Shown in pieces: positions 31,989 to 40,791 of a stretch of 57,504 nt of DNA; position 1 is the stretch's first letter; each line of letters begins with the position of its first letter. Origin of the DNA: Planctomycetota bacterium (GTDB lineage Bacteria > Planctomycetota > Phycisphaerae > Phycisphaerales > UBA1924); the NCBI GenBank assembly GCA_033763975.1, contig JANRJM010000013.1, positions 376,603 to 434,106 on the forward strand, in the 5' to 3' direction. The translations under genes and the position numbers were made by a program. The notes beneath the pieces are model-generated. The model ran no database searches. It was given only the letters and a program-made list of their open reading frames with translations, and was not told the DNA's origin.

Positions 31989-33119
31989 TCACTCGCCCGC
32001 GTGGGCCGGCAGCAGCACCGTGTCTTCGGGCGCGAGCGTCACGAACACGTGCGAGCCGGGCGCGTCGAACGGCAGCGACGCCGGGGGATTCAGCACCGCG
32101 GCACGAATCACCTGGCCGCTCACGAGTTGCACCGAGTACTGCGCTGTGTCGCCCAGGTAGATTCGTTCTCGGACCTTGCCCTCAAGTCCTGGTCCGTCCG
32201 GCGCGAGGCGGACACCTTCGGGCCGGACCGAGACGAGCGCCGCCGACCCGGCCGCGGGGGGCGCGTCCGGGCTCACGGCCTCCACCACCCCGGCCGCGGT
32301 GCGCACGCGGACATGCACTCCGCCCGCAGAGGAGTGGGGGAGCGCCTGCACCTCGACCGCCCCTTCCAGAATATTTGTTTCACCAAGGAATTCAGCGACG
32401 AACCGCGTTCGCGGCCTGCGGTACAGGGCCGCCGGCGAACCCGCCTGTACCACCTTCCCCGCCGCCATCACCGCGACCCGGTCGGCCATGCTCAGCGCCT
32501 CCTTCTGGTCATGGGTGACGTAGACCGTGGTTATCCCTGAGTCCTTGCAGACGCGGCGGATTTCGGAGCGCAGTTCGAGGCGGAGTTTGGCGTCGAGGTT
32601 CGACAGCGGCTCGTCGAGCAGCAGCACGCTGGGGCGGATGACCATGGCGCGGGCGAGCGCGACGCGCTGCTGCTGCCCGCCGCTGAGCTGCGTCGGGCGC
32701 CGGGCGGCGAGATGGTCCATGCGGACGGCGGTGAGCGCTTCGCCGACGCGCCGCTCGCGCTCGTCGCGCGGGAGGCCCCGCACCTCGAGCCCGAAGGCGA
32801 CGTTCTGCGCGACCGTCATGTGCGGCCACAGCGCGTACGACTGGAACACCATGCCCGTGTTGCGCTTCTCGGGCGCCAGGTGCGTGACGTCGCGCGTGCC
32901 CGACGGCTCGCGGAAGTGGATCGAGCCGCCGGTGGGCTCGATGAACCCGGCGATCATGCGCAGCAGCGTGGTCTTGCCGCAGCCCGAGGGCCCGAGCAGG
33001 AAGAAGAGCTCGCCCGGCTCGATGGTGAGCGACACGCCGTCGACCGCGGCGGTGGGGCGGCCTCCGTCCACGGACGGGAAGACCTTCGTCAGCGCCTGGA
33101 TGTCGATCGCGGTGGACAC
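31989..33119 (-). CDS. ABC importer ATP-binding protein (MalK/PotA/FbpC type)
   Basis: A 376-aa ATPase of the importer class. Walker A is LLGPSGCGKTT, the Q-loop is GMVFQSYALWPHMTV, the signature is LSGGQQQRV and Walker B is LLLDEPLSNLD. The switch is TVYVTHDQKEALSMADR. A C-terminal TOBE domain follows (VSVRPEGVRL, IYLGDTAQYSVQL). The GTG at 33119 is preferred over the one at 33125 because TACGCT (33133-33128) lies 8 nt before it and only 2 nt before the other. No permease or binding-protein gene adjoins it, so the substrate (iron, polyamine or sugar) cannot be set. Confidence 0.9.
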   Translation of the reverse strand: MSTAIDIQALTKVFPSVDGGRPTAAVDGVSLTIEPGELFFLLGPSGCGKTTLLRMIAGFIEPTGGSIHFREPSGTRDVTHLAPEKRNTGMVFQSYALWPHMTVAQNVAFGLEVRGLPRDERERRVGEALTAVRMDHLAARRPTQLSGGQQQRVALARAMVIRPSVLLLDEPLSNLDAKLRLELRSEIRRVCKDSGITTVYVTHDQKEALSMADRVAVMAAGKVVQAGSPAALYRRPRTRFVAEFLGETNILEGAVEVQALPHSSAGGVHVRVRTAAGVVEAVSPDAPPAAGSAALVSVRPEGVRLAPDGPGLEGKVRERIYLGDTAQYSVQLVSGQVIRAAVLNPPASLPFDAPGSHVFVTLAPEDTVLLPAHAGE

Positions 33120-33152
33120 GGGCACGGAGCGTAGCAGACAGGGGGCGTTCGA

Positions 33153-33686
33153 TCAGGAGTCGTGCAGCGACATCATGAACGCGATGGCACCAGCGGACGG
33201 CGAAGGTGCGTCTGCGACCGCACGAAAGCCGCACGCGAGGTGGGCGGGCACGCTGATCTCTGCGAACTCTGGCGCGGTATCGCTGGCGAACTCGCGAAGC
33301 CCGCGTTGGACGGCCCATCGCCGCGCGCCATCGACCAGCGCTCGGCCGACGCCACCGACGCGGGATTCGGGGCGGACATACCAGCCTTCGAGATACGCGA
33401 CGGGAGACGTTCGGCAGCCAGCCGCGGCCTCGCGGACCGAGACCTCGGCGAAGCCAATCGCCCGAGCCGGTTCGTCGACGACGGCGATGAGCACAATGTG
33501 AGGTATGTTGTCGATGGTTCCATCGACGAAGTACCGCTCGATCTCGCTCGCGTGCGTGCTGGCTTCGTCGGGCCACAGCGCGGCACGGAGCTCGAGCCAT
33601 TGCTCAAGATCGTCGGGCTGTGCGGGCCGAACAAGCACGATCTCGATTCCTCGCTGTGCGGTGCGATTCGACGCGTCCCGCATCAT
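33153..33686 (-). CDS. GNAT acetyltransferase, aminoglycoside 6'-N-acetyltransferase-like
   Basis: A 177-aa GCN5-type acetyltransferase. The pattern DLEQWLELRAALWPDEAS, IGFAEVSVREAAAGC, SPVAYLEGWYVRPESRVGGVGRALV (acetyl-CoA-binding R/GxGxGR/A loop) and GLREFASDT, ending HLACGFRAV, is that of the AAC(6')-I aminoglycoside acetyltransferases. These inactivate aminoglycosides with acetyl-CoA. Whether this chromosomal version does so or has another amine substrate is unknown. Two ATGs are in tandem (33686, 33683). The gene appears somewhat less GC-rich than neighbours. Confidence 0.85.
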   Translation of the reverse strand: MMRDASNRTAQRGIEIVLVRPAQPDDLEQWLELRAALWPDEASTHASEIERYFVDGTIDNIPHIVLIAVVDEPARAIGFAEVSVREAAAGCRTSPVAYLEGWYVRPESRVGGVGRALVDGARRWAVQRGLREFASDTAPEFAEISVPAHLACGFRAVADAPSPSAGAIAFMMSLHDS

Positions 33687-33822
33687 GGCCGGGCGGCGCA
33701 GCGCTTGTCCTGGTGGACGCTGCCCGCGACGGGCTCGATGGGCGTCAACCTCGCGGAGTTTTCGTCTGCGGCCGGGTGGTGGTCGCGCTCATGTGACGGC
33801 AACCGCCAACCGGGCGCCGCGC

Positions 33823-35118
33823 CTACTTCGGCGCCGCGATGGACGCCTCGAAGGTGGGGCGGCCGCCCATGATCTTGAGGACGACGGCGTCCTTGGTGGC
33901 GTTGCGTGCGGGGTCGATGGAGATATTGCCGGTGACGCCCGGGAAGTTCTTGGTGGCGTTGATGGCGTCGGCGAGGTCCTTGCCGTGGAGGGAGGGCGCG
34001 CGGTCCATGGCGTCGAAGAGCAGGCGGGCGGCGTCGTAGCCGAGGGCGGCGAGGCCGTCGGGAACCTTCGCGTACGTCTCCTGGTACTTCTTGACGAAGG
34101 CCTGGACTTCGGGGCGGGTGTCTTCGTGCGAGTAGTGGTTGGAGAAGTACGAGCCGTCGAGCGCGTCGCCGGCGTTCTTGAGTTCCTCGCTGTCCCAGCC
34201 GTCGCCGCCGATGAGCGGGACGTTGAGCCCGAGGCGGCGGGCCTGGCGGGCGATGTTGACGACCTCGGTGTAGTAGCCGGGGACGTAGATGAAGTCGGGG
34301 TTCTTGGCGCGGATGGCGGTGAGCTGGGCGGAGAAGTCGTTGTCGCCGTCGCCGTAGGCCTGCTCGATGACGACCTCGCCCCCCATCGACGCGAAGGACT
34401 CCTTGAAGTTGCGGTTGAGCCCGGCGGAGTAGGCCTGGGCGCGGTTGTAGAGCGTGGCGGCCTTGGAGAGCTTCAGGTTCTCGCGCGCGAACTTGGCGCC
34501 GACGTACCCCTGGAAGGGATCGATGAAGCACACGCGCGAGATCATGTCGCCGACGCTGGTGACGTCGGGGTTCGTGCTGCTGGGGGTGATCATCGGGACG
34601 CCGAACTGCTGGGCCTTGGGGGCGCCCGCGAGCGAGCGCGACGAGGCCACCTCGCCGATCAGCGCGACCACCTTGTCCTGCTGGATCAGCCGGGTCACCA
34701 CGGTGGTGGTTTCCTGCTGCTTGCCCTGGTTGTCGTAAGTGATGAGTTCGACCTGGCGGCCCTTGACGCCCCCGTCGGCGTTGCGTTCGGCGATCGCGAG
34801 CTGGATGCCGTTGTCGGTCGAGACGCCGAAGGTGGCCTCCGAGCCGGTCATGCTGGCGAAGTGCCCGATCTTGATGGGCCCGGAGCCGGTGTCGTGGGTG
34901 TTGCCGGCGCCCTTGGTGGTGGCGCCGCCCGAGCCGCCCGCGGCCGGACCGGGGTTGGAGTCGGTCGCGCCCGCGGCGCCGCTCGAAGAGGTGTTCGTCG
35001 TCTCGCCGCCCTTCTTGTCCTCGCACCCAACGCCGAAGGCGACGAACGCGAGCATGGCGCAGAGGGTGAGGAGCGAGAGGAAACCGGAGCGGAGAATGGT
35101 GGGGGGGGTGCGGGTCAT
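33823..35118 (-). CDS. Branched-chain-amino-acid-type ABC substrate-binding lipoprotein
   Basis: A 431-aa periplasmic binding protein of the LivJ type (type I fold). The signal peptide ends in a lipobox-like FGVGC followed by a Ser/Gly/Thr-rich tether of about 45 residues. PIKIGHFASMTGSEATFGVSTDNGIQLAIAE starts the domain. VVALIGEVASSRSLAGAPKAQQ and FGVPMITPSSTNPDVT are typical ligand-pocket segments. The hinge and second lobe include GYYTEVVNIARQARRLGLNVPLIGGDGWDS. No LivHMGF genes are near, so it either pairs with distant permeases or is a sensor-type orphan. Confidence 0.9.
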   Translation of the reverse strand: MTRTPPTILRSGFLSLLTLCAMLAFVAFGVGCEDKKGGETTNTSSSGAAGATDSNPGPAAGGSGGATTKGAGNTHDTGSGPIKIGHFASMTGSEATFGVSTDNGIQLAIAERNADGGVKGRQVELITYDNQGKQQETTTVVTRLIQQDKVVALIGEVASSRSLAGAPKAQQFGVPMITPSSTNPDVTSVGDMISRVCFIDPFQGYVGAKFARENLKLSKAATLYNRAQAYSAGLNRNFKESFASMGGEVVIEQAYGDGDNDFSAQLTAIRAKNPDFIYVPGYYTEVVNIARQARRLGLNVPLIGGDGWDSEELKNAGDALDGSYFSNHYSHEDTRPEVQAFVKKYQETYAKVPDGLAALGYDAARLLFDAMDRAPSLHGKDLADAINATKNFPGVTGNISIDPARNATKDAVVLKIMGGRPTFEASIAAPK

Positions 35119-35257
35119 GGTCGTCTCGCTGGGGCGCGGGGATATGCGTGGGCGGCCGAACGCCGGAGCCCCAACGCCGCGCTGCATTGGGGCAGGGTAT
35201 CGAGTTCGCGGCGGGCGTGCAGCGGGAGCGCTTGACACGCGTGGTAGCCTTGGCGGC

Positions 35258-36742
35258 ATGACGACCTTCAGGAATCGGCGCGCCCTCGCGGGCGCGGTGG
35301 CGCTGTCGCTCGCGTGTGTGGCCGGGGCGCAGGTGGTGCGTTCGGCGGCGGAGGTCGTCCGCGAGGGCGACCCGGTCGCGGGCATGCCCGGCTGGAGCAT
35401 CGCGGGCATCAACACGCCCTTCACGAACACCGACGGCACCGTCGGGTTCACCGGCTCGATCGTCGGCGAGACGACGATCAACTATGTCTGGTACGACACG
35501 GGCATCGTCTGGCTCAACACCGACGCGGCACCCGCGTTCATCCTGAGCGGCGCGGAAGACACCAGCGGCGTGGGCGCGAACGGCGCGTTCCTCTACAGCA
35601 CCGCCGCCACGCCCGCCGGCGGCACAAGCGAGGACGCCGTCTGGTCGCACCTGGGCCTGGTGGCCCGCGGCACGGAGCAGATCCCCGGCCTTGAGGACCG
35701 CTTCTACGTCGCCTGCTCGCGCACCACCATGTTCGGCGCGAACTTCGGCGCGTTCGTCAGCACCACCTCCACGACCGCGGGCGGGAGCACCACCGGGCGG
35801 GCGCTCATGCGCTGGAACCCCACCGACGGCGCCACGGTCGTCTTCAAGACCGGCGACGTCGTCTTCCCCGCGCCCGACGACTTCGCCATCGCCTTCGCCT
35901 CGCCCACGATCGCCTTCGCCTACGACTTCTCCGACAACGGGCTGCACCACGTGCACCTGATCGGGCTCGTCACGGGCTCGACCGCCAACGACGCGTACAT
36001 CTACAAGGACGGGATGCCCCTCCTGCGCGAGGGGTCGCTCGTGCCCGGCACCACCATCGATGAGCGCTGGCAGAACTTCTCGGGCATGTCGATCAACAAC
36101 GACGGCACGTCGCTGGTGTTCGGCGATACCAGCGGCCCGGCGGCGGCCGACGCGTTCCTCGCCGTCAACGGCGACATCACGCTCCGCGAGGGCGAATCCA
36201 CCGTCGGCGGGGTGCTGCTCGATTTCGGCTCGTCGTGCCTGGGCGCCAGCATCAACAACCTCGGACGCGTCGTGCACGTGTGGAACGTCGCCTCGAGCAC
36301 CAACCGCACCGTGTTCGCGGGCGACGTGACGAACCTCGCCGCCGGGTGCGCGATCGTCGCGCACGGCGATCAGCTCGACATTACCGGCGACGGCGCGGGC
36401 GATCGCGTCGTCACGAACATCCAGGTCTCGCAGACCACCAGCCCGGGCCTGGACCTCGCGGAAGACGGCGTGGTCTACATCCGCATGGAAACGACCGACC
36501 TGCTCGGCACCGACGAGCAGACCGGCATCTACCGCTTCTCCACCTCGTGCCCGGCCGCGTGCGATCCGGACTTCAACCAGGACGGGAACGTCGATCAGGA
36601 CGACATCGCGTGCCTGGCGCAGGTGGTCGCGGGCGATCCGGCGTGCTCGCCCGTCGATCCTGATTTCAATCGCGACGGGAACGTCGATCAGGACGACATC
36701 GCCGCTTTGGAGCAGGTCGTCGCCGGCGCCGAGTGCCCGTAG
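35258..36742 (+). CDS. Secreted protein with dockerin-like C-terminal tail
   Basis: A 494-aa exported protein of unknown function. The signal peptide is AGAVALSLACVAGAQ. The main body has repeated beta-rich blocks (FIYKDG-like YIYKDGMPLLREGSLVPGT, SINNDGTSLVFGDTSG, SINNLGRVVHVW) that suggest a beta-propeller. The last 59 residues contain two Ca-binding loops and are identical at 49 of 59 positions (counted by eye) to the tail of the GDPD protein at 19050. TAGCCT lies 7 nt before the ATG. It is divergent from the binding-protein gene. Confidence 0.8.
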   Translation: MTTFRNRRALAGAVALSLACVAGAQVVRSAAEVVREGDPVAGMPGWSIAGINTPFTNTDGTVGFTGSIVGETTINYVWYDTGIVWLNTDAAPAFILSGAEDTSGVGANGAFLYSTAATPAGGTSEDAVWSHLGLVARGTEQIPGLEDRFYVACSRTTMFGANFGAFVSTTSTTAGGSTTGRALMRWNPTDGATVVFKTGDVVFPAPDDFAIAFASPTIAFAYDFSDNGLHHVHLIGLVTGSTANDAYIYKDGMPLLREGSLVPGTTIDERWQNFSGMSINNDGTSLVFGDTSGPAAADAFLAVNGDITLREGESTVGGVLLDFGSSCLGASINNLGRVVHVWNVASSTNRTVFAGDVTNLAAGCAIVAHGDQLDITGDGAGDRVVTNIQVSQTTSPGLDLAEDGVVYIRMETTDLLGTDEQTGIYRFSTSCPAACDPDFNQDGNVDQDDIACLAQVVAGDPACSPVDPDFNRDGNVDQDDIAALEQVVAGAECP

Positions 36743-36754
36743 CCGCCCGGTCGG

Positions 36755-37126
36755 TCACGCGTCGGCGATCGCACCCCGCACGGCGGCGGCGTCGAGCCCC
36801 TCGACGCGCAGCGTCTTGAGGGGCGAGGCGTGCCCCGAGACAACGCCCACACGCCGGGAGGCGATGTCCAGCGCGGACGCGAGCAGCGCGCAGATGGCGG
36901 CGTTCGCACGCCCGTCCTCGGGCGGGGCCGCGACGCGGATCTTCAGACGATCGCCCAGCGGGCCGACAATCTCATCACGCCGCGCCCCGGGCACGGCCTT
37001 CACGCGCACCAGGCACGCGGGCGCGCCGACCGAATCACCCGGCGGCGGGGAGTGCGAACCGCGGCGCCCCTTTGCCGAGGGGGCCTGCGGCGCGGCGGGG
37101 GTTGCGGGTTCATCCGTGACGAACAC
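36755..37126 (-). CDS. DUF167 (YggU) family protein
   Basis: A 123-aa protein. Residues of about 38-123 match the small YggU/DUF167 fold: VRVKAVPGARRDEIVGPLGDRLKIRVAAPPEDGRANAAI is the family signature, followed by ALDIASRRVGVVSGHASPLKTLRVEG. Function is unknown in bacteria. The N-terminal 37 residues are low-complexity. The GTG at 37126 is the best in-frame start before the domain; a later start inside the lead is possible. It converges with the preceding gene, 12 nt apart. Confidence 0.78.
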   Translation of the reverse strand: MFVTDEPATPAAPQAPSAKGRRGSHSPPPGDSVGAPACLVRVKAVPGARRDEIVGPLGDRLKIRVAAPPEDGRANAAICALLASALDIASRRVGVVSGHASPLKTLRVEGLDAAAVRGAIADA

Positions 37127-37286
37127 GGGTGAATCGCAGGCGCGCGCGGGGCCGCCGTCAAGCCGCGGGCCTTCGCGGACGATGGAACCCGCGAGGTTCC
37201 AGCGGCGAATCCGCTTGCGGTGCGCGGCGGGTCGGGTACCGTGGGGGCGGCGGGGCGTGCGGGTGCGAACGCGGGAGGCGGCACGG

Positions 37287-38903
37287 GTGACGACGCGACG
37301 ACTGATGATGGCGGCCGGCGTGGCGGGCGCGGTGCTTGGCGCCGCGAGCGCGCGGGCGCAGCTCCGGGCCGACGAGGTGCTGCTGGTGTACGACTCGCGA
37401 CTGCCCGACAGCCTGGGCGTCGCGGAGGTGTACGCGGGCTCGGCGCGCGTGCCGGGGGGCGCCGGGGGCGTGGTGGGCGCGCGTCCGGGGGTGCGCGTGG
37501 TCGATCTCGCGGCGCTGGGCGCGCCGCAGTCGAACGATGCGACGATCACGTACGCGCAGTTCGAGGCCTGGCTGCGCGAGCCGATCCGCACGTACCTGGT
37601 CTCGCAGAACCTCACGCAGCGCGTGCGGTGCCTCGTGCTCACCAAGGGCCTGCCCCACCGGATCGAGGACCACCAGGACACGCCCGCGGCGGCGCCGGTG
37701 GGCGACGACCCGCCGGGCATGATCGCCGAGATCCAGGCGAGCGACGCGACGTGCGCGAGCGTGGATTCGGAGTTGACGTTGCTGTACCACGACCTGGACG
37801 TGAACGAGGCCGGCGGGCAGGCCGACAGCCGCGCGGACGGCGCGATGCTCAACCCGTACTGGCGGCTGGGCACGCCGATCCGCCTGTATCCGCAGACGAA
37901 CAACCAGGCGGCCAAGACGTACATCACGCGCCTGCCCGGGCCGGTCTACCTGCCCTCGGGATCGGGCGCGTCGATCCTGCTCCCGGGCGACATCATGCTC
38001 GTCGTGCGCCTCGACGGGCGCAGCGTGCCCGACATCGCATCGTCGCTCGCCCGCGCAGGCCGGGTGTACTACGACACGCTCGCGCACATCGCCACGTTCG
38101 ACGAGAGCGGCGCCAACGGCGTGGCTGATGGCGGGCCCACCGACGAGCTCGACAACGCCGCGTCGCTGCTCAGCGCGCTGCGCGACGCGGACGACTACGA
38201 AACCACCCGCAACGAGCTGCAGAGCGACACGCGCTTCGCGCCGACGTTCGCGCGGTACAACGAACTGCTCGGCAGCACGCAGTTCTTCGTCGGCCCGCGC
38301 GTGGCGTGGCAGCCCACGGTGATCACCGTCGTCGAGCCGGTCGCGCTGGTCACGACGTACGGCTCGAATCACTTCGGCCTGCCCCTGACGACCGGCGGCG
38401 AGATCGCACGGACCATCTACGCGTCGAGCTACAACTACGCCGACGGCGCGATCTTCAACACGCTCGAGAGTTACAACGGGCGCGACCTGGGCGGCACCGG
38501 GCAGCTCAGCTTCGCGCCCCAGCAGCAGATCGCGGACTTCATCGCGGCGGGGGGCACCTTCGGGGTGGCGAGCGTCTGGGAGCCCCTCGCCGACAGCGCG
38601 CCCGACAGCCGCTACCTCGCCCGCAACTTCCTCCGCGGCAACCTCTCCTGGGCCGAGGCCGCGTGGAGCGCCATCCCGGGCCTCAGTTGGCAGCAGATCG
38701 CGATCGGCGATCCGCTCGCCCGCCCCCTGCGCAGCAGCGAGGACATCACCGGCGACCGGCGCGGCACCATCGACGACCTCTACGCCTGGGAGCAGACCCC
38801 GGCCGACGTCGACCGCAACGGCACGCCCAACGACGCCGACCGCGGGCTGGTGCTCCAGATGCTCCGGTCGTGGGAACGCGCCGAGATGCTCACCGGGCGC
38901 TAG
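37287..38903 (+). CDS. TIGR03790-type secreted protein with dockerin-like tail
   Basis: A 538-aa exported protein. The signal peptide is AAGVAGAVLGAASARAQ. The body follows the TIGR03790 plan: EVLLVYDSRLPDSLGVAEVYAGSARVP at the start, then RCLVLTKGLPHRI, a VDSELTLLY block, and later YASSYNYADGAIFNTLESYNG. This family is of unknown function and occurs in planctomycetes and some proteobacteria. The C-terminus (DITGDRRGTIDDLYAWE, then DVDRNGTPNDADRGLVLQML) is a divergent pair of EF-hand-like loops. The GTG start has GGGAGG about 8 nt upstream. It overlaps the convergent peptidase gene by 14 bp. Confidence 0.85.
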   Translation: MTTRRLMMAAGVAGAVLGAASARAQLRADEVLLVYDSRLPDSLGVAEVYAGSARVPGGAGGVVGARPGVRVVDLAALGAPQSNDATITYAQFEAWLREPIRTYLVSQNLTQRVRCLVLTKGLPHRIEDHQDTPAAAPVGDDPPGMIAEIQASDATCASVDSELTLLYHDLDVNEAGGQADSRADGAMLNPYWRLGTPIRLYPQTNNQAAKTYITRLPGPVYLPSGSGASILLPGDIMLVVRLDGRSVPDIASSLARAGRVYYDTLAHIATFDESGANGVADGGPTDELDNAASLLSALRDADDYETTRNELQSDTRFAPTFARYNELLGSTQFFVGPRVAWQPTVITVVEPVALVTTYGSNHFGLPLTTGGEIARTIYASSYNYADGAIFNTLESYNGRDLGGTGQLSFAPQQQIADFIAAGGTFGVASVWEPLADSAPDSRYLARNFLRGNLSWAEAAWSAIPGLSWQQIAIGDPLARPLRSSEDITGDRRGTIDDLYAWEQTPADVDRNGTPNDADRGLVLQMLRSWERAEMLTGR

Positions 38904-40110
38904 CCGCCGACGCCCCGCCGGACCGCGGCGCCTCGCCCACGCGATCTTCCAGCACGAAGCGGCGTTCGTCGTACAGGCGCGCGAAGCGGGCGGCGTGCGA
39001 ACCCTCCGTCGGCAGGCCCCGCCCGCACTCGATCAGCAGGTCCACCATGCCCTCGAAGTCGGCGGTCGCGATGAACTCGCGCTCGATGGTGGGGGGGCGG
39101 TCGTTCGTGCGCGCCTCCACCGCCGCCAGGTCGCCCATGTTGTGATAGTTGCCCAGCGGCAGGCACACGCACGTCGCGTCGAACCCCGCGTCGCAGAACA
39201 CCGACGCCTCGCACGCGCCCCCCGCCATCAGCTTGCGCTGCCAGCGCCACGTTCGGTCCGCCGACGACACCACGTTCGAACGCGTCAGCGTGCCCTGCGC
39301 GATCTCCTCGGCCCGGCGCGCCACCGCGTCCGTCAGGCGGGGCGTGAAGATCGACAGCCGATCCCCCACCCGCACGATCGGCCCGCCCCCGATCGGCGAT
39401 TCCGCGAAACTGCGGCTGTTCTCGAGCGCGATGACCGTCGAGCCCGCGGGGATCGTGCCCAGGCGGCACGCCGCGATTGCCCCCACGAACCCGATCTCCT
39501 CCGCCCGCGTCAGCAGCAGGCGCACGTCGCGCACCGGCCCCTCGCGCCGCAGCACGTCGAACGCGCCCAGCGCGCCCGCGAGCGCCGCCAGGTCGTCGCA
39601 CGCGAGCGCGTGGAACAGCCCGTCGCGCTCCTCGGGCGCGGGCAGCGCCCAGATGCCCACGTCGCCCACCTTGAGGTCCCACCGCCCCTCGACCTCGCAC
39701 AGCCACTGCTTGAACGGGCCCGGCGCATCGGCGGGGCCCGAGACCACGCCCGCGTGCCGCCGGTCGGCGGTGTCGTACACCTCGACCCGCGCGCCGCGGA
39801 AGTACGCGTCCATCACGCCCCCGCGGAACGACATCTGCACGACCCCAGGCGCGACGATGCGCTCCACCACGAAGCCGGGGTGGTCCATGTGGGCCGTGAA
39901 GTACAGCGGCGGGCCCGCGTCCGTCGGCGCGTGCGCCAGACGCAGCGTCAGGTTCCCCGCGCCGTCGCGCTCCAGCCGCACCTCCGGTCGCGTGGCGGCC
40001 CATTCCTCGATCCACGCGATCACCCGGAACTCACGCCCCGCCGCCGTCGGGATCGGCGTCAGATCGTGCAGCCAGCGGCGGTGAAGAGCACGGTCCTCGG
40101 GCGTCGTCAT
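38890..40110 (-). CDS. M42-type zinc aminopeptidase family protein
   Basis: A 406-aa metallopeptidase-fold protein. PLYFTAHMDHPGFVV provides the first metal ligand (HxD), ALACDDLAALAGALGAFD the bridging Asp, and RLLLTRAEEIGFVGA the Glu-Glu pair (general base and ligand). NYHNMGDLAAVEARTNDRP carries the late His region. An inserted PDZ-like domain typical of M42 sits between about 90 and 180. It would trim amino-terminal residues or act on a related substrate. The ATG at 40122 (MLGL) is an alternative start four codons upstream. Its end overlaps the convergent gene. Confidence 0.8.
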   Translation of the reverse strand: MTTPEDRALHRRWLHDLTPIPTAAGREFRVIAWIEEWAATRPEVRLERDGAGNLTLRLAHAPTDAGPPLYFTAHMDHPGFVVERIVAPGVVQMSFRGGVMDAYFRGARVEVYDTADRRHAGVVSGPADAPGPFKQWLCEVEGRWDLKVGDVGIWALPAPEERDGLFHALACDDLAALAGALGAFDVLRREGPVRDVRLLLTRAEEIGFVGAIAACRLGTIPAGSTVIALENSRSFAESPIGGGPIVRVGDRLSIFTPRLTDAVARRAEEIAQGTLTRSNVVSSADRTWRWQRKLMAGGACEASVFCDAGFDATCVCLPLGNYHNMGDLAAVEARTNDRPPTIEREFIATADFEGMVDLLIECGRGLPTEGSHAARFARLYDERRFVLEDRVGEAPRSGGASAASAR

Positions 40111-40270
40111 CAGCCCCAGCATATTGAATCGTGACACCCCGGGATGCACGCCCGGCCGGCGGGAGACTCGAAAAAACACGCGCCCCGGCGGAATCGTGAG
40201 AAGACCCGGGCGCGCCCGGTGTCTTTCGGGCCTTTCGCCCCCCCGGCCGCGGGCCGATACCGTCTGGCGC

Positions 40271-40705
40271 ATGTCCGACACGCCGGGAAACACGGTCCGC
40301 ATGGCGCCGGGGGTAGAGATCCCCGCCGACGCGATCACGTTCTCGTTCGTGTCGAGCTCGGGCCCGGGCGGGCAGAACGTGAACAAGCGGGCGACCAAGG
40401 CGGTGCTGCGCGTGCGCGTCGCGGACATCCCGATCCCCCCGGACGCGGGGGAGCGGCTGCGTCGGCTGGGGTCGATGTACCTGACCGGCGACGACGAACT
40501 GGTGATCGCCGCCGACGACCTGCGCTCGCAGGGGCGCAACCGCGACGACGCGATCGACCGGCTGCGGGAACTGGTGCGGGCGGCGCTGGTGCGCCCGAAG
40601 GTGCGGCGTGCGACCAAGCCGACCCGCGGCAGCCGCGAACGCCGCATCACCGAGAAGAAACAGCGGGGCGAGACGAAGCGCCGGCGCCAGGACCGCGCGG
40701 ACTAG
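40271..40705 (+). CDS. arfB: Ribosome-rescue peptidyl-tRNA hydrolase ArfB
   Basis: A 144-aa protein that frees stalled ribosomes lacking a stop codon. ITFSFVSSSGPGGQNVNKRATK holds the GGQ catalytic motif. The C-terminal tail (RRATKPTRGSRERRITEKKQ and following) is strongly basic, as needed to occupy the empty mRNA channel. TACCGT lies 7 nt before the ATG and there is no Shine-Dalgarno. Length and layout match ArfB/YaeJ rather than RF1/RF2. Confidence 0.93.
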   Translation: MSDTPGNTVRMAPGVEIPADAITFSFVSSSGPGGQNVNKRATKAVLRVRVADIPIPPDAGERLRRLGSMYLTGDDELVIAADDLRSQGRNRDDAIDRLRELVRAALVRPKVRRATKPTRGSRERRITEKKQRGETKRRRQDRAD

Positions 40706-40791
40706 TCCCGGCGCGGCCGAGGGCGAGAGACGGTGCGCGGGCCCGGCACCCAGTGCGGTGAGACGCTGCGGGCGGTCTCGACGCGGCGGGT

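Noticed and set aside
35232-35250. TTGACA at 35232 paired with TAGCCT as a standard promoter
   Set aside because: The spacer is only 7 nt, far from the 16-18 required. The TAGCCT alone is kept as a leaderless-type candidate.
36755-37927. 390-codon version of the DUF167 protein
   Set aside because: Only the last ~90 residues match the family. The upstream part is antisense to the TIGR03790-type gene and is compositional.
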